DNA of 7,742 bases, taken from positions 1 to 7,742 of the forward strand of contig CAIYXG010000305.1 in assembly GCA_903930035.1 (NCBI GenBank), in the 5' to 3' direction. Numbering within the stretch: the stretch's first letter is position 1; every line of letters starts with the position of its first letter. This document shows, piece after piece, positions 7,192 to 7,742 of this stretch. The notes under the pieces were generated by a model. It was not told where the DNA came from and did no database searches. It saw only the letters and a program-made list of their open reading frames with translations. A program made the position numbers and the translations under genes. Source of the DNA: an uncultured Actinomycetes bacterium (lineage in GTDB: Bacteria; Actinomycetota; Acidimicrobiia; Acidimicrobiales; Microtrichaceae).

Positions 7192-7240
7192 CCCGGCACG
7201 CCGCCGAACGTCCCGTTCCGCGCGCCATCCACCACTTTTC

Positions 7241-7256
7241 GTGACAAAACGGTTAC
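7241..7256 (+). promoter_or_regulatory. GTNAC-N6-GTNAC direct repeat, possible MtrA-type operator
   Basis: GTGAC (7241-7245) and GTTAC (7252-7256) form a direct repeat with an 11-bp period, 36 bases before the GTG of the exported coiled-coil gene. OmpR-family regulators bind such repeats. The sequence resembles, as I recall it, the direct repeat bound by actinobacterial MtrA, which controls cell-wall hydrolase genes. The link to MtrA is inference from the motif and the neighbouring gene type. Confidence 0.4.
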
Positions 7257-7259
7257 GGT
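7254..7259 (+). promoter_or_regulatory. Possible -10 element of the exported coiled-coil gene
   Basis: TACGGT fits TANNNT and overlaps the second half of the GTNAC repeat. Transcription would begin near 7266, giving a leader of about 27 bases that contains the ribosome binding site. No good -35 is visible, as expected for a promoter needing an activator. The nearby A/T-rich patch (7235-7256) is the only one in the gap after dnaE2. Confidence 0.35.
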
Positions 7260-7282
7260 GGGAACTCTCGCGGGCGGCCGTT

Positions 7283-7287
7283 CGGAG
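7283..7287 (+). promoter_or_regulatory. Shine-Dalgarno site of the exported coiled-coil gene
   Basis: CGGAG lies five bases before the GTG at 7293-7295 and supports that start. There is no ATG candidate nearby in this frame. Confidence 0.55.
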
Positions 7288-7292
7288 TCATT

Positions 7293-7742
7293 GTGCTGCA
7301 CCAGAACCAGCGACACACCACGACCACCACCTCCGCCGCCCCGTCCTACGGCGCGGCCCGCCGGTCCCGTCCCTCCCGTCCTGCGCTGTTCCGCTGCGCC
7401 CTTGCCATCGTGGCGCTCGCCGTGGGCGTCGCCGCCCTGCCCGCCTCGGCCACCGAGTCGGCCGAGGGTGTCGACGTCCTGCAGGCCAGCCGCGACGAGG
7501 TCCGACGGGGCATCGCCGCCCTCGACGCCCGGATCGCGCAGAAGGCCCGGGCCGTCGAGCTGGTCCAGGTCGCGCTCGACAAGGCCAACGCAGCGGTCGA
7601 CGTGGCCAACTCCCGTGTGGCACGGGCCCGCGCCGAGATCTACCTCAGCCCGCGCCAGCTCCGCTGGGCCGACGACGAACTCCGCAAATGCGCCGGCCGG
7701 CCCGTCGTCATCGCCTGCCACGCCCCGCCGCTCGGCTCCAAC
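7293..7742 (+). CDS. Exported coiled-coil protein, N-terminal part (runs off window; distal part possibly chimeric)
   Basis: 150 codons are visible with no stop. A polar, Thr-rich N-terminus (1-22) leads into an Arg-rich stretch (23-34), a hydrophobic segment (about 35-50, LAIVALAVGVAALP) and ASA-TE. This is a Sec-type signal peptide with likely cleavage after Ala53. Residues 58-116 form one long charged helix with coiled-coil character (for example IAALDARIAQKARAVELVQ). Such exported helices often precede NlpC/P60 or M23 cell-wall hydrolase domains in actinobacteria, so a cell-wall role is possible, but no catalytic domain is visible. From residue 117 the character changes abruptly to YLSPRQLRWADDELRK...GRPVVIACHAPPLGSN, which resembles the WL..EL...pvivf.HhPp block of calcineurin-like phosphoesterases. 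The rare codons GAA (129) and AAA (132) occur only there in this gene. The join may be an assembly chimera. I do not name a function. The start is supported by CGGAG five bases upstream. Confidence 0.7.
   Translation, partial: MLHQNQRHTTTTTSAAPSYGAARRSRPSRPALFRCALAIVALAVGVAALPASATESAEGVDVLQASRDEVRRGIAALDARIAQKARAVELVQVALDKANAAVDVANSRVARARAEIYLSPRQLRWADDELRKCAGRPVVIACHAPPLGSN

Noticed and set aside
7205..7219. GAAC-N5-GTTC inverted repeat after dnaE2, resembling a second SOS box or a terminator
   Set aside because: The spacer is five bases rather than four and the outer bases are asymmetric, so it does not fit the LexA consensus. The stem is only 5 bp with a 3-base loop and no T run, so it is a poor terminator.
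7192..7292. A ydaO/c-di-AMP riboswitch upstream of the exported gene, as found before some actinobacterial cell-wall hydrolases
   Set aside because: The gap is only 101 bp and the likely leader about 27 bases, too short for that RNA. None of its conserved elements were recognised.
1..7742. CRISPR arrays, tRNA or rRNA genes, insertion sequences, phage genes or toxin-antitoxin pairs
   Set aside because: No spaced repeats, tRNA-like folds, transposase motifs or terminal inverted repeats were seen. The window is almost fully occupied by four genes, with gaps of only 106, 66 and 101 bp.

Overview
The window is very GC-rich, with codons that almost always end in G or C. It looks like chromosomal DNA of a high-GC actinomycete (Actinomycetota). 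Three things support this: the DnaE2 N-terminus (MGFTNP..PW.EIERRLS) resembles that of actinobacterial DnaE2 proteins, the operator is a mycobacterial-type TCGAAC-N4-GTTCGA LexA box, and -10-like TANNNT elements sit directly upstream of ATG starts without a ribosome binding site. I cannot place it more finely than phylum.

Layout. (1) Positions 1-1826, minus strand: a PAS-PAS-GGDEF-EAL cyclic-di-GMP signalling protein that runs off the left edge. Its GGDEF site is degenerate (GVDEF), while the visible EAL residues are intact. (2) 1827-1932: a 106-bp gap with a strong Shine-Dalgarno and a short direct repeat. (3) 1933-3771, minus: a complete M3-family (PepF-like) metallopeptidase with HELGH. 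(4) 3772-3837: a 66-bp divergent promoter region with a perfect 16-bp LexA/SOS box, and a second palindrome that shares one half-site with it. (5) 3838-7191, plus: a complete error-prone DNA polymerase III alpha subunit, dnaE2 (imuC). (6) 7192-7292: a 101-bp gap with a GTNAC-N6-GTNAC direct repeat and a plausible promoter. (7) 7293 to the right edge, plus: the start of an exported, helical (coiled-coil-like) protein. Its last 30 or so codons look like part of a calcineurin-like phosphoesterase and may be a chimeric join.

The best supported biology is a DNA-damage-inducible mutagenic polymerase under LexA control, probably translated from a leaderless mRNA. The operator lies in a short divergent region, so the M3 peptidase may also respond to LexA. 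No imuA, imuB or lexA gene is next to dnaE2 here. The c-di-GMP gene follows the peptidase on the same strand but has its own strong ribosome binding site, and nothing visible links it to DNA repair. I did not find a wholly new system. The points most worth a second look are the three-half-site operator, the Asp-to-Asn change in the DnaE2 PHP metal site, the degenerate GGDEF site, and the suspicious right-hand end.
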